From: Deltaproteobacteria bacterium
Lineage (GTDB): Bacteria; Myxococcota_A; Polyangia; Polyangiales; Ga0077539
Assembly (NCBI GenBank): GCA_016218725.1
Contig: JACRDB010000034.1
Location: forward strand, 1 to 64,000
Length of the DNA stretch: 64,000 nucleotides
Direction of reading: 5' to 3'
Shown: one piece after another, positions 49,752 through 59,068 of the stretch
Layout of the letters: each line of letters opens with the position of its first letter
How positions within the stretch are numbered: the stretch's first letter is position 1
Program-made: the position numbers and the translations under genes
The notes under the pieces: generated by a model
Seen by the model: only the letters and a program-made list of their open reading frames with translations
The model's database searches: none
What the model was told of the DNA's origin: nothing

Positions 49752-52700
49752 CGGTCCCGGCGCCTGCGCCACGCAAAGAGCACCACCCCGAGGCCCAGGA
49801 GCGCCCACGGCGAGCCCGCGCCCGCGCCCTGCGCGCGACAGCCGCAGCCTCCGCCGGCGTCCTGCGGGGTCGCCCCCGTACCCCCGTCTCCCGCTGGCGT
49901 CCCGGCGTCGGGGGCGTTCAAGGGACACTCGATGGTGGAGGCTCCCATCACCCGCCGGACGCCCTGGGTGAGGGCCGTGCCGTAGTTGCCGGTGTTGCGG
50001 GCGTCATGGCGGAAGCCCTCCCACTGGATGGAGCTCGTTCGGTCGTCGCCCTGGGTGCGCCAGGCCCAGATGTAACCCCCTCGGGTGGCGCTCGCGACCT
50101 CCAGGGTGTGGTCCCCGTCCAGGTCCCCGACGGAGGGCGACGAGATGATCCACTGGCCCGTGAACTTCGGCCACCCCTGGGGCTCCCGCCCGCAGGCGTC
50201 GAAGGCCCGGAGGTAGTACCCGCCGGTGCCCAGGATCACCTCGGGGTACGCGTCACGCGACACGTCCGCGATGGCAGGGTTCATGAAGAAGGTATAGTCC
50301 TCGATGACCCTGGGGAAGCCCGGGAAGACCCGCCCGGTGGTGCCGTTCCAGGCCCCCAGGAGGTGGAAGAAGGGCCTCGCGATCCCGCCGCCGCCGAGGT
50401 TGATCGCGAGGTTCAGCTCCGCCCCGGAGGTGGTGTAGTCGGGCCTCCCGTCGCCGTCCAGGTCGCCGAAGGCGCCGATGGAGAACACGTTGGCGAAGGC
50501 CACGGTGGTGCCCTCGAAGTCCGAGAGGATCCCGCGTCCGTTGGAGAGGATCTGCGCCTGGATCTGGAGCTCCGAGAAGGACGGGCGAGGGGTGTGCCGC
50601 GGCTGCACCCCTCGGGCCAGGAGAATGGTCGGCAGCCCCGTGCCCGTGAGGGAGACCTCGTCGCGGCCGTCGCCGTCGATGTCCGCGATGGCGGGCGAGG
50701 TGGTGATCCCCTCGGCCACCAGCGGGAAGAAGCTGAAGGAGTTGAAGGCCAGAGGCCAGTTGGGGTGGAAGGGCCCCCCCGGGTGGTTCATGCCATCACC
50801 GTAGATCGCATAGATGGCCCCGGTGTTGGGGTCTCCCGCGAGGCGCTCGCTGGACACGGAGACGATGTCCGGGCGGCGGTCCCCGTCGAGGTCACCGACG
50901 CCCACGCTGCCGAAGATGCGGTTGCGCTCGGTCTGCATGGCCTCCGGGGTGCCGGGCGGGTCGGGCCAGTGGACCAGCACCGGGAAGCCAGGGATGTTCC
51001 GCGCGGTCATCGCGTCCAGGGCGTACACCTTGCCGTCCATGGCGCCGAAGATCACCTCCAGGCGGCTGTCGCCGTTGAGATCGTGGAGCACCGGAGAGCC
51101 GAAGAGGCCTCGCTGGAGCACGGCCCTCCGGGAGGTCATCTCCGAGGTGACGTCCGGGAGGGTGAACGGAAACCCGCGGCCGTAGGGGGTCCCGTCGTGG
51201 TTCCATGCGTACACGGTGCCGTCGTAGCTGTTGGCCACGACCTCCAGGTCCATGTCCCCGTCCAGGTCGCCCACGGCGACGGTGGCCACCACGGCCTCGC
51301 GGACGTTGTCCGGGTTGATGAAGGCCATGGCCCCGCGGTACGCGGCCGCCCCGCGGTAGGAGGGCTCCTCCATGGCGCGCAGGCCCGGGATCACCCGCGT
51401 GCGCACGGGGAAGCCCGGGAGCTCCGTGCCGTCCGCGCGGAAGGCATGCACGGCCCCGTCGCTGTCGGCCACCACGAGCTCCCTCGGGCCCGAGCGGTCC
51501 AGGTCCACCATGTGCGAGGAGCCCTCGACGGAGCCTCCCACGTAGCGCGGGAAGCCCGGCAGCACGGTCTCGTCGCGGTGCACATAGAACACCCGGCGCT
51601 GCTCGCCGCGCACGTCCCCGACCGGGGCCTCGTAGCGCGCCGTGGCCCGGATGCGCACGGTGATGGTGTAGCGGTTCTCGCGCTCGCCGGGGTTGTCTAC
51701 CCGCAGGTCCGCGAGGTTGAGCTCCGCGAGGCGGTCGGTGACCGGCGCGGTGACGTTCTGCTCGCTCCGGAGCATGCGCCAGGCGCGCTCGTCGGGCTCG
51801 ACGCCCGCGGCCCACTCCACCGTGTAGTCAAAGCGGGGCGCGCGCCGGGCCGCGATGCGGCCCTCGATGCGGAGCGTGCGCTCGGCCTCGCGGGCGGGGT
51901 TCAGCGGGGTGAACCACCGCGGGGCGGTGATGTCCACCTCCGGGGGGATCCGCCGGTCCCTCAGGGCCTCGACGGCGCGGCGGGCGTTGGTGCGGCCATA
52001 ACCGAAGCGCTGGTCCCAGCCCGGGAGCGAGGGGTACTTCTCCTCGTCGTACATCGGGTGCCCCGGGCGGCTCTCGGGGACGTCAATGTCGTCCGCGGTC
52101 ATCATCAGGAGCTGCCGGGCCTCCTCCGCGGAGAGGGCGGGCCGGAGGTTCGACTGGAGGGCCTCGGAGTAGAGCAGCCCCGCCATGCCCGAGGACTGCC
52201 CCGTGGCCTCCGAGGAGCAGCCCGTGCCGCTCACGCTCAGCACGAGCTGGGCGCCGTAGTTGGTGCAGTTGTTGAAGTTCAGGAAGGTGGTGGACGCGTT
52301 GATGCTCGGGCGGTCATACCGAATGGCGTGGACGTAGAGGGTGTGGTTGTTGGTGCCCGGGACGTTGTGGTGCCGGGAGTTCTCGTCCGCCGCGGAGGCC
52401 ACCACGATGGCGTCGTGGGCGTAGGCGTAGTCAATCGCCCGCTGCGCGTAGGTGCTGTTGTCCAGGGTCCCCAGGGCCTCCTGCACCACGCTCACGCCGC
52501 GGTCCACGGCGTACACCACCCCCTGGGCGAAGTCGTTCCCCTGGGTGATGAAGCTGTCCCCGACGCGCACCGGGACGAACATGCAGCGAGGGCAGGCCCC
52601 GATGTCCCCGCGGCCGTTGTTGCCCTCGGCGGCGCTCCAGCGGGCCTCGCCGGTGCCGTGGCCAAAGTCCGTGTCGTCGAAGGCGTCGTTGTCGTCGTGG

Positions 52701-53332
52701 AAGAAGTCCCAGCCGGCGATGTCGTCCTTGTAGCCGTTGCCGTCGCCGTCGTCGTCGTTGGAGAACACCCGGAGGAGGTCCCCGGCGTCGAGCACCCCGT
52801 TGCGGTTGGGGTCGTTGGGCCTGCCGTCGGCGCCCATGCAGCGCCGGGGGTCCCTCATGCCCATCCCGGTCCCGCAGGGGAGCCTCGGGTCGTTCACGTA
52901 GTCCAGCATGTTGACCACGCCGTCGCCGTTGCCGTCGTGGCTGCGGGCGCCCATGGGCATCGGGAGCTCGCCGGTGTTCAGGGCGACCTTGTTGATCAGG
53001 TCCTCCTCGCTCCACCGGATGCCCGAGTCCAGGACGGCGATGAGCACCCTCGGGTCCCCGATGGTGATGCCCCAGGCGCGGTCCACGTTGTTGCCGGCCC
53101 CCAGAGGGATCTCCGCCCGGCGGAAGCGCGGCACCATGAGGTTGGCCCCGGGGATCCACGACCAGTGCTCCCACTGCCCGGCGTAGCCCGGGTCGTTGGG
53201 CCAGTTCTCCCGGCGAGAGAGGTCCTCGGCGGTCATCTCCCGCGTGGGAGGCCACACCGCCACGGCCCGGGTGGGCGCGAGCGAGACACCGAGGGAGAGG
53301 GCACCAAGGAGGACCAGCAAGCCACGTCGCAT
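49730..53332 (-). CDS. Subtilisin-like (S8) protease with FG-GAP repeats and MYXO-CTERM tail
   Basis: The 1200-residue exported protease has a signal peptide (LLVLLGALSLGVSLAPTRAVA). Catalytic residues are Asp102 (IAVLDSGI), His225 (FGHGTG) and Ser381 (GQSSGMAG), with the oxyanion Asn region near ASAADEN. Residues about 570-1100 hold FG-GAP/VCBS propeller repeats (DLDGDMDLEVVANSYDGTVYAW and others) that probably bind Ca and ligands. The C-terminus has a Cys-containing spacer (GGCGCR), a hydrophobic helix and RRRR, the MYXO-CTERM pattern for myxosortase processing. It shares 22 bases with ccmB. Confidence 0.9.
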   Translation of the reverse strand: MRRGLLVLLGALSLGVSLAPTRAVAVWPPTREMTAEDLSRRENWPNDPGYAGQWEHWSWIPGANLMVPRFRRAEIPLGAGNNVDRAWGITIGDPRVLIAVLDSGIRWSEEDLINKVALNTGELPMPMGARSHDGNGDGVVNMLDYVNDPRLPCGTGMGMRDPRRCMGADGRPNDPNRNGVLDAGDLLRVFSNDDDGDGNGYKDDIAGWDFFHDDNDAFDDTDFGHGTGEARWSAAEGNNGRGDIGACPRCMFVPVRVGDSFITQGNDFAQGVVYAVDRGVSVVQEALGTLDNSTYAQRAIDYAYAHDAIVVASAADENSRHHNVPGTNNHTLYVHAIRYDRPSINASTTFLNFNNCTNYGAQLVLSVSGTGCSSEATGQSSGMAGLLYSEALQSNLRPALSAEEARQLLMMTADDIDVPESRPGHPMYDEEKYPSLPGWDQRFGYGRTNARRAVEALRDRRIPPEVDITAPRWFTPLNPAREAERTLRIEGRIAARRAPRFDYTVEWAAGVEPDERAWRMLRSEQNVTAPVTDRLAELNLADLRVDNPGERENRYTITVRIRATARYEAPVGDVRGEQRRVFYVHRDETVLPGFPRYVGGSVEGSSHMVDLDRSGPRELVVADSDGAVHAFRADGTELPGFPVRTRVIPGLRAMEEPSYRGAAAYRGAMAFINPDNVREAVVATVAVGDLDGDMDLEVVANSYDGTVYAWNHDGTPYGRGFPFTLPDVTSEMTSRRAVLQRGLFGSPVLHDLNGDSRLEVIFGAMDGKVYALDAMTARNIPGFPVLVHWPDPPGTPEAMQTERNRIFGSVGVGDLDGDRRPDIVSVSSERLAGDPNTGAIYAIYGDGMNHPGGPFHPNWPLAFNSFSFFPLVAEGITTSPAIADIDGDGRDEVSLTGTGLPTILLARGVQPRHTPRPSFSELQIQAQILSNGRGILSDFEGTTVAFANVFSIGAFGDLDGDGRPDYTTSGAELNLAINLGGGGIARPFFHLLGAWNGTTGRVFPGFPRVIEDYTFFMNPAIADVSRDAYPEVILGTGGYYLRAFDACGREPQGWPKFTGQWIISSPSVGDLDGDHTLEVASATRGGYIWAWRTQGDDRTSSIQWEGFRHDARNTGNYGTALTQGVRRVMGASTIECPLNAPDAGTPAGDGGTGATPQDAGGGCGCRAQGAGAGSPWALLGLGVVLFAWRRRRDRCSATRW

Positions 53333-53401
53333 GGCGCGGGATCATAGAGGTTTTCCGCCCCGGTTGGGGTGCGGCATGGACCCCGCAGCGAGGATTTTTC
53401 A

Positions 53402-55660
53402 CTACCTCGGCGTGAACCGGATCCGGGCTCCGGAGGTGATGGGGCAGCCCATGCCCGCGGCGCAGAGGGAGAGGCCGTCGGTGCCCTCGCGGTTCTCCAG
53501 GCCCACGGTCTGGGGACGGGCGCCACGGAGGTCCTGGTAGACGTAGTCAATGGTGTTGGTGCCCTCGGAGAGGATGGCCTCGAAGGTCAGGTGCACCATG
53601 GGGTCGTCGGTGCAGCAGTAGTGCTGGTCGGTCCACTCGACCACGAACTGCCTCCGGCCCGGGGGTCCCAGGACCGCGAGGCACACCCCGGGATCACGGG
53701 TCATGTTGTCACCCCAATGGACGGCCAGGACGCCGTTGGGCGGATTGACGTCGGGGATCCTCCCGCCGAGGGAGTCCCGGGTGGCCTCCAGGGCGATCCA
53801 GCCGTTGGACGACACCGTGGCGGGCGCCCCCATGGGCAGCGCGGTACCCCAGAAACTGAACGCGAAGGGCAGCGTGAGGTTCTCCGCGCGGTCATCCACC
53901 CGAGGCAGGAGCGTCAAGGCCCCCGGGGCGGTGCAGGCATCGATGAAGGTGACCTCCGGCGGCGCGGGCTCCGCGGTGTAACGCGCGGTGGTGACGCCCC
54001 CGACGGAGGTGCTGGCGTCGCAGAAGCCGAGGGTCTCGTCGCCGCCTCGGAACTGGGAGGTGCCCTCGTGGTGGAAGTACCACCGGCCCATGGTCGGCGC
54101 AACGGTGAAGCTGCACATGTCCGACAGGTTCATGAAGCGGGTGACGGGCTCCGTGGTGAGGTCGTACACGGACGTGCGGGCGATGGTGGTGTTGTTCTGG
54201 ACGTAGGTCATCCAGAGCTGCCCCCGGGTGTTCTCCAGCACGCCCCAGTAGGCCCAGCTCTCGCACGAGGTGTGCGTGGGCACGGGCACCGCGGAGTAGG
54301 GGGTGACCACCCCGGTGACCGTGTCAATGTCGTAGAAGGTGCCTCTGCCGTCGTGGACGCCCACGCGGCCGTACCCAGAGAAGATCCCCGTGCCCGAGGA
54401 CACCGCGAAGGGCATGGAAAGCCGCAGCCTCGGGCTGGTAGCGCCGGAGAAGGGCTCCACCTCGCTCAGCGAGTCCACCAGGCCCCCGGTCATGGTGATG
54501 GGCGCCCCGCCCTGGGACAACACATAGATGGTCCCGCTGCGCAGGTCGCTCACCAGCGCGTCGTGCTGGAACCGCAGCGGGGCGGGCGTCAGGGACGTGA
54601 GGTCAAAGCGTGCGGTGGCCGTGTCCCCGGTGTAGAGCACCCCCCGGTTGCCCCAGGCGATGCCGCCGCGGTCGTCGCCGGTGGCCATGGCGTGCTCCAG
54701 GCTCTGGCACCGCGTGGTGCCCAGGTTGTTCACCTGGAAGGCGGAGCCCGCCGGAGGCGGAGGCCGAGGGCGCAGCATGCAGGCGCCCCCCACGCACGCG
54801 AAGCCCGGCCCGCAGCTCCGCCCGCAGAGCCCGCAGTTGGCGCTATCCAGCGAGAGGTTGGTGCACACCGTCCCGCAGGCCGTCAGCGGCGGCGCGCACG
54901 AGGTCTGGCAGGCTCCGGCCACGCAGGACTGCCCCGCGGCGCACCGGCGCGCGCAGGAGCCGCAGTTGGTCGGGTCGCTCTGGAGGCTCACGCAGCGGCC
55001 CGAGCAGTTGGTGAAGGGCATCGGGCACGCGGCCACCATGCAACTCCCAAACTGGCACACCACCCCGGCGCCGCACGCCCGGTTGCAGCCCCCGCAGTGC
55101 CTCGGGTCGCTGGCGGTGCTCACGCACTCAAGCCCGCAGGAGGTCAACGGAGGCCCACACTCCGCCACGCAGGTGCCCGACCGGCATGAGGCGAAATCCG
55201 GGCACCGCCGCCCACAGGCCCCACAGTTGGACGGGTCCGTCAGCGGGCTTACACACACCGCCCCACATCGGAGCCTCCCGGCGCCGCAGTCCGTGGTATC
55301 ACAGACGCCACCGCGGCAGAGGCCCGTGGGGCACACCCGGCCACAGGCGCCGCAGTTGGCGGGGTTGGAGCCCAGGTCCACGCAGAGCGTGCCGCAGAGG
55401 ACCTGGCCGGGGGCGCAGCGTCCGGCGCAGGCCCCACCCTGACAACTCTCTCCGGGCTGGCACACCCTGCCACACACCCCGCAGTTGGAGGGGTCGAGGG
55501 AGGTGGCGGTGCAGCGCCCGCCACAGGCGGTCTGTCCCACGGGGCAGGCGGGCACGTCCGGGGGCAGGGCGCCGTCGGGCAGGTCCGCAGGGTCGAAGAA
55601 GGTCGTGCGGGCGCCGCACCCGAGCAGCGAAGCCAGCACAAGGATCCACAGGGGCTTCAT
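53402..55660 (-). CDS. Stig1-like six-repeat lipoprotein with large C-terminal region
   Basis: The 752-residue lipoprotein starts at MKPLWILVLASLLGC. Six Stig1-like repeats (CPVGQTACGG, DPSNCGVCGRVC and so on) occupy residues about 35-300. The next about 270 residues have propeller-like strands (RGGIAWGNRGVLYTGD, LRSGTIYVLSQGG), and the last about 180 resemble a NIDO-like or jelly-roll module: FSFWGTALPMGAPATVSSNGWIAL, then YCCTDDPMVHLTFEAIL. A surface-binding role is inferred. It is upstream of the subtilase gene with 69 bases between. Confidence 0.78.
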   Translation of the reverse strand: MKPLWILVLASLLGCGARTTFFDPADLPDGALPPDVPACPVGQTACGGRCTATSLDPSNCGVCGRVCQPGESCQGGACAGRCAPGQVLCGTLCVDLGSNPANCGACGRVCPTGLCRGGVCDTTDCGAGRLRCGAVCVSPLTDPSNCGACGRRCPDFASCRSGTCVAECGPPLTSCGLECVSTASDPRHCGGCNRACGAGVVCQFGSCMVAACPMPFTNCSGRCVSLQSDPTNCGSCARRCAAGQSCVAGACQTSCAPPLTACGTVCTNLSLDSANCGLCGRSCGPGFACVGGACMLRPRPPPPAGSAFQVNNLGTTRCQSLEHAMATGDDRGGIAWGNRGVLYTGDTATARFDLTSLTPAPLRFQHDALVSDLRSGTIYVLSQGGAPITMTGGLVDSLSEVEPFSGATSPRLRLSMPFAVSSGTGIFSGYGRVGVHDGRGTFYDIDTVTGVVTPYSAVPVPTHTSCESWAYWGVLENTRGQLWMTYVQNNTTIARTSVYDLTTEPVTRFMNLSDMCSFTVAPTMGRWYFHHEGTSQFRGGDETLGFCDASTSVGGVTTARYTAEPAPPEVTFIDACTAPGALTLLPRVDDRAENLTLPFAFSFWGTALPMGAPATVSSNGWIALEATRDSLGGRIPDVNPPNGVLAVHWGDNMTRDPGVCLAVLGPPGRRQFVVEWTDQHYCCTDDPMVHLTFEAILSEGTNTIDYVYQDLRGARPQTVGLENREGTDGLSLCAAGMGCPITSGARIRFTPR

Positions 55661-55748
55661 GGAGGTCTCCAGGGCGCGCGTCGAGGACGGGCGCGGCGGC
55701 GATTCGAGCAGCATCCGTGCCCGAGGACAAGTATGCGCGCGGGCCCCC

Positions 55749-56669
55749 TCAGGGTTGGGCCGCGCGGGCCCCCTGGCGGCGCCACTCGGCGGGCACCCCA
55801 AGGCGCAGGAACACGGCGAAGCCGTAGCCCGGGTAACGGGCCTCGACGGCCGCGCGGACGCGGTCCTGGGCGGCCTCGTCGTCCTGGGCCGTCGGGTGGG
55901 CCTCGGCCACCAGGCGCTGCACCAGCCGGAGGTACTCTTCCTGCTGGTCGATCAGCTCCGGGCCCCCGGAGGGCCCTCGGCCCGGGTGGACAAAGCGCGG
56001 GTTGAGCGCCCGCAGGTCCTCCAGGCGCTGGAGCCAGGCGTCAATGTTGGCCTCCTTGAGCCAGGCGTGGTTCCTGCTGGCGATGAGGTCCCCCGGGAAG
56101 ACGTGCCCATCGAACTCGAGGACCACATGGGCGTTGGAGCAGCCCGGACCCAGCACCTGGGCGCGGACATAGACGCCACCGGCGTGCAGGCTGGTGCTGG
56201 CGTCCCCAAAGGACTCCGGCAGCGTGAGGGCCGTGGGGTAGTCCGGGGCGTAGCGCTCGGCGAAGAAGCCCCGGCGCTCGACGTCGATCTCCGGGATGCG
56301 CTCCACCACCTGCCTCGCGCTCACCACGCGGATCCCTCGCCCGCGGTAGACGCCGGTGCCGTTGTACTTGTCGGGGTTGGCGTGGAGCACCACGGCAAGC
56401 TCCGCGCGCTTGCCGGTGGCCTCCTGGGCCGCGGCCAGGGCCCGCTCCGCGGCGGACGGCAGGAACTGGGTGTCTATGAGCAGGAGCCCGGTGGGCCCCT
56501 CGATCCAGTAGGACGAGGTGCGGAAGCCCCACGGCGAGGACACGTAGCACCCGACCCTCGGGTCCGCGGCGAAGACCCCGGGGGCGAGGCGCCGCTGGGT
56601 GGAGGCGCAAGCGTGGAGTGCAGCACCGGCAGCGCCGAGGAAGGCGCGGCGAGAGAGGTGAAGGCTCAT
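55749..56669 (-). CDS. Metallo-beta-lactamase-fold protein with Tat/lipobox signal
   Basis: The 306-residue protein begins with SRRAFLGAAGAALHAC, combining a twin-arginine motif and a lipobox, so folded export and anchoring are likely. The beta-lactamase-fold core has YWIEGPTGLLLIDTQ, a degenerate first metal site (LHANPDKYNG instead of HxHxDH), GCSNAHVVLEFDGHVFPGDLI and FVHPGRG. Two of the usual metal ligands are missing, so single-metal or non-hydrolytic function is possible. Relatives include flavoprotein and glyoxalase II types. It stands alone between lipoprotein genes. Confidence 0.75.
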   Translation of the reverse strand: MSLHLSRRAFLGAAGAALHACASTQRRLAPGVFAADPRVGCYVSSPWGFRTSSYWIEGPTGLLLIDTQFLPSAAERALAAAQEATGKRAELAVVLHANPDKYNGTGVYRGRGIRVVSARQVVERIPEIDVERRGFFAERYAPDYPTALTLPESFGDASTSLHAGGVYVRAQVLGPGCSNAHVVLEFDGHVFPGDLIASRNHAWLKEANIDAWLQRLEDLRALNPRFVHPGRGPSGGPELIDQQEEYLRLVQRLVAEAHPTAQDDEAAQDRVRAAVEARYPGYGFAVFLRLGVPAEWRRQGARAAQP

Positions 56670-56726
56670 GAGAAATGACCTACCACGTACCTCGGGGGTC
56701 GAGGCGTCTCGGTGCGGGCAGAGCCC

Positions 56727-57248
56727 CTACTGTACGCGGCAGCCGCGGCGGGGGCCCGCGTAGGAGCGCCCCACGCTGATCATGGACGCGGCGCCGGGGC
56801 CCAGGGGGTCGCCGTAGCCGTCTCCGCTGGAGGCGATGCTGAAGAGACGGTTCTCTCGTCCGCGACAGACGTAAAGAGTCCTGCCGTTGGTGTTGCGCAT
56901 CTCGTTGTGGAGATCCCAGCCTCCAGCCTGGATGGCCGCCCGGACCCGCGCTTCGATCACCGCCGCGGGCTCCGCGAACTCCAGCCGCCAGTTCCCGACG
57001 ATTCCCCGGTTCCGCCGGAGCTCGCCGGGGATGAAGGCAATGCCCTCCGGCCAGACGTCCGGCGGCCCCAAGGGTGCTGGGGGCGGCGGGGGTGGAGGCG
57101 GCGGGGGCGGCGGTGTGGGCGTCGCGGTGGGGGTCCCGGGCGCAGGTTGCGTCGCGCCGCCGTCGTCCCCTCGCTTGCAAGCGGCCAATGCCGCCAGCGC
57201 CACCGCGAGGAGGATCCCTAGCCAGAACCGATGGGTGTCGTGTTGCAT
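56727..57248 (-). CDS. Lipoprotein with polyproline linker, unknown
   Basis: The 173-residue product has a lipobox (ALAALAAC) and a run of twelve prolines near residue 50, a flexible tether. The globular part contains EGIAFIPGELRRNRGIVGNWRLEF, a Gly-rich DGYGDPLGPGAAS turn and two Cys (CRGRENRLF, RRGCRVQ) that may form one disulfide. No family is recognised. A TACCGT box 8 bases before the ATG suggests leaderless translation. It is divergent from a methyltransferase gene. Confidence 0.6.
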   Translation of the reverse strand: MQHDTHRFWLGILLAVALAALAACKRGDDGGATQPAPGTPTATPTPPPPPPPPPPPPAPLGPPDVWPEGIAFIPGELRRNRGIVGNWRLEFAEPAAVIEARVRAAIQAGGWDLHNEMRNTNGRTLYVCRGRENRLFSIASSGDGYGDPLGPGAASMISVGRSYAGPRRGCRVQ

Positions 57249-57345
57249 GATCGGCTACGGTACACCCGCGGGCGGTGCCCCCCACAAGGGGTCTCCGTCG
57301 CCCTGTGCAGCGATTGTACGGTGGCTGGCGAGGGCCCTGATGGGC

Positions 57346-57351
57346 TATCAT
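57346..57351 (+). promoter_or_regulatory. Putative -10 element before methyltransferase gene
   Basis: TATCAT lies 14 bases before the ATG within the 117-base divergent gap. No Shine-Dalgarno sequence and no well-spaced -35 hexamer are obvious. Confidence 0.3.
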
Positions 57352-57365
57352 CCCCTCGGCCAACA

Positions 57366-58202
57366 ATGACCCAGGCGAGTCGGACAGCGGCGATGGTGGC
57401 GGCCTACCGGGGCCGCGCGAGCGCGAGAGAGTACCCCCTCTGCGCCGACCCCTGGGCCCTGGGCCTGGCCGGCGAGGAGGGCCTCGCCATCGCCCGCGCC
57501 TACGACGAGGTCTTCCCCCACATGGAGCTCTGGATCGCCGTGCGTACGGCCTTCCTGGACGGCTGCGTCCGTCGCTTCGCGCGGGAGGCAGAGCCCCGGC
57601 AGGTGGTGCTCCTCGGGGCGGGCTTCGACGCCCGCGCCGCGCGCCTCTCGCACCCCGGGCTGCGCTTCTTCGAGGTGGACCAGCCGTCCAGCCAGGGAGA
57701 GAAGCTCCGGAGGCTCGCGGGCCTGGGCGGGTATCCCAGAGAGAGCGCCGCGTACGTCACCTGCGACTTCGAGCGCGAAGACTTTCTAGAGCGCCTCGAG
57801 GCCAGCGGAGCGTACACCCACACCCCCACGCTCTTCGTCTGGGAGGGCGTGACCGCGTACCTCACCGAGGGGGCGGTGCGGGGTACCCTCCGGCGCATCG
57901 CCGAGGGCACCCACCCCGAGAGCGTGGTGGCCTTCGATCACCTCCGGAAGAAGATCGTGGCAGGAAACGTCCGGGACCCTCGGGACCTGGCGTCCCGGAG
58001 CTTCGTCGCGGACCTCGGGGAGCCCCTGCGCTTCGGCGTCGACGACCCGCTGCCCCTGCTCTACGAGGCGGGTTTCCGGCGCGTGCGTACGCACACCTTC
58101 GACGAGCTCGCCCTGGACTCTACGGGCACCTACGCGCGCGAGAGGGCCTTCCGGTTTCAGGGCCTGGCCCTCGCGTCCCGCGCGGCGTCGGACCTCGGGT
58201 AG
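57366..58202 (+). CDS. SAM-dependent methyltransferase, leucine carboxyl methyltransferase type
   Basis: The 278-residue product belongs to the TIGR00027/LCMT group: MVAAYRGRAS, a RTAFLDGCVRRF helix, motif I VVLLGAGFDARAARL, acidic loop FFEVDQPSSQGEKLRRL and VWEGVTAYLTEGAVRGTL. These enzymes O-methylate carboxyls of proteins, polyketides or unknown small molecules. It ends with TAG that overlaps a TAGCCT box preceding murI, which starts 14 bases on. Confidence 0.88.
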   Translation: MTQASRTAAMVAAYRGRASAREYPLCADPWALGLAGEEGLAIARAYDEVFPHMELWIAVRTAFLDGCVRRFAREAEPRQVVLLGAGFDARAARLSHPGLRFFEVDQPSSQGEKLRRLAGLGGYPRESAAYVTCDFEREDFLERLEASGAYTHTPTLFVWEGVTAYLTEGAVRGTLRRIAEGTHPESVVAFDHLRKKIVAGNVRDPRDLASRSFVADLGEPLRFGVDDPLPLLYEAGFRRVRTHTFDELALDSTGTYARERAFRFQGLALASRAASDLG

Positions 58203-58215
58203 CCTCACGAGCGCG

Positions 58216-59058
58216 ATGATCGGCGTGTACGACTCTGGCTTCGGGGGACTCACGGTGCTGCGCCACCTGGTGGGCGCCCTGCCCGGGAGGGACTTTCTCT
58301 ACCTCGGTGACAATGGCCGGGCGCCCTACGGCGGCCGCGACGCCCACACCCTGCTGGACTTCGCCGAGCAGTGCGTCGAGCACCTCTTCGAGGCCGGCTG
58401 CGGGCTGGTGGTGGTTGCGTGCCACACGGTGTCCTGCGTGGCCCTCCGGCACCTGCAGCGCCGCTACGGGTACCCAGGCTCCGGGCGCCGGGTGCTCGGC
58501 GTGACCATCCCCGCCGCGGAGGCGGCCGTGGCGCTCACCCGAGGGCGCATCGGGGTGCTGGCCACGGAGCGCACCGTGCGCAGCCGCACCTTCGTCGCGG
58601 AGCTGGCCAAGCTCGGCCACCACGATACCGTGCAGCGCGCCGCCCCGCTCCTGGCCCCGCTCGTGGAGGAGGCCTGGGAGGCCACGGAGCTGGCGCGCGG
58701 CGCGTGCGCGCGGTACCTGCGCGACCTGGAGGGCGCCTCGGTGATCATCCTCGGGTGCACCCACTACCCGCTCCTGCGCGAGGCCCTGGAGGCCGGCACG
58801 GGCGCGGCGCTCCTGGACCCGGGGCCCGCGGTGGCCGAGCGCCTGCGCGCGTGGCTCTCGCGCCACCCGGACTTCGACGCGCCGGGCGAGGGGCGCCTGC
58901 AGCTCCACTGCACCGGTGACCTGGCGCACTTCACCGCCAGCGCCGCGCGCTTCTACGGAGGTCCCTTGCCCGCGCCCAGGCACGTGGTGGAGGCCGGGAG
59001 CACCCTCGCGCGCCTGGTGCTTGACGGCACCCCCGAGGGCCAGGTGGTCCGAGGGTAG
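58216..59058 (+). CDS. murI: Glutamate racemase
   Basis: The 280-residue enzyme makes D-glutamate for peptidoglycan. It has VYDSGFGGLTVL at the N-terminus, YLGDNGRAPYGGR, the first catalytic cysteine in VVACHTVSC (the usual ACNTAS has Asn; here it is His), the central GVTIPAAEAA turn, and the second catalytic cysteine in ILGCTHYPLL. Length is normal. The Asn-to-His change beside the catalytic Cys is unusual but the pocket is otherwise intact. It is followed by a convergent HAD gene. Confidence 0.93.
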   Translation: MIGVYDSGFGGLTVLRHLVGALPGRDFLYLGDNGRAPYGGRDAHTLLDFAEQCVEHLFEAGCGLVVVACHTVSCVALRHLQRRYGYPGSGRRVLGVTIPAAEAAVALTRGRIGVLATERTVRSRTFVAELAKLGHHDTVQRAAPLLAPLVEEAWEATELARGACARYLRDLEGASVIILGCTHYPLLREALEAGTGAALLDPGPAVAERLRAWLSRHPDFDAPGEGRLQLHCTGDLAHFTASAARFYGGPLPAPRHVVEAGSTLARLVLDGTPEGQVVRG

Positions 59059-59068
59059 GGCCCTTAGG

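Noticed and set aside
49640..53347. A plus-strand open frame of 1235 codons opposite the subtilase
   Set aside because: The minus-strand gene has triad, signal and C-terminal tail. The plus-strand product is His/Val/Arg/Gly-rich without motifs.
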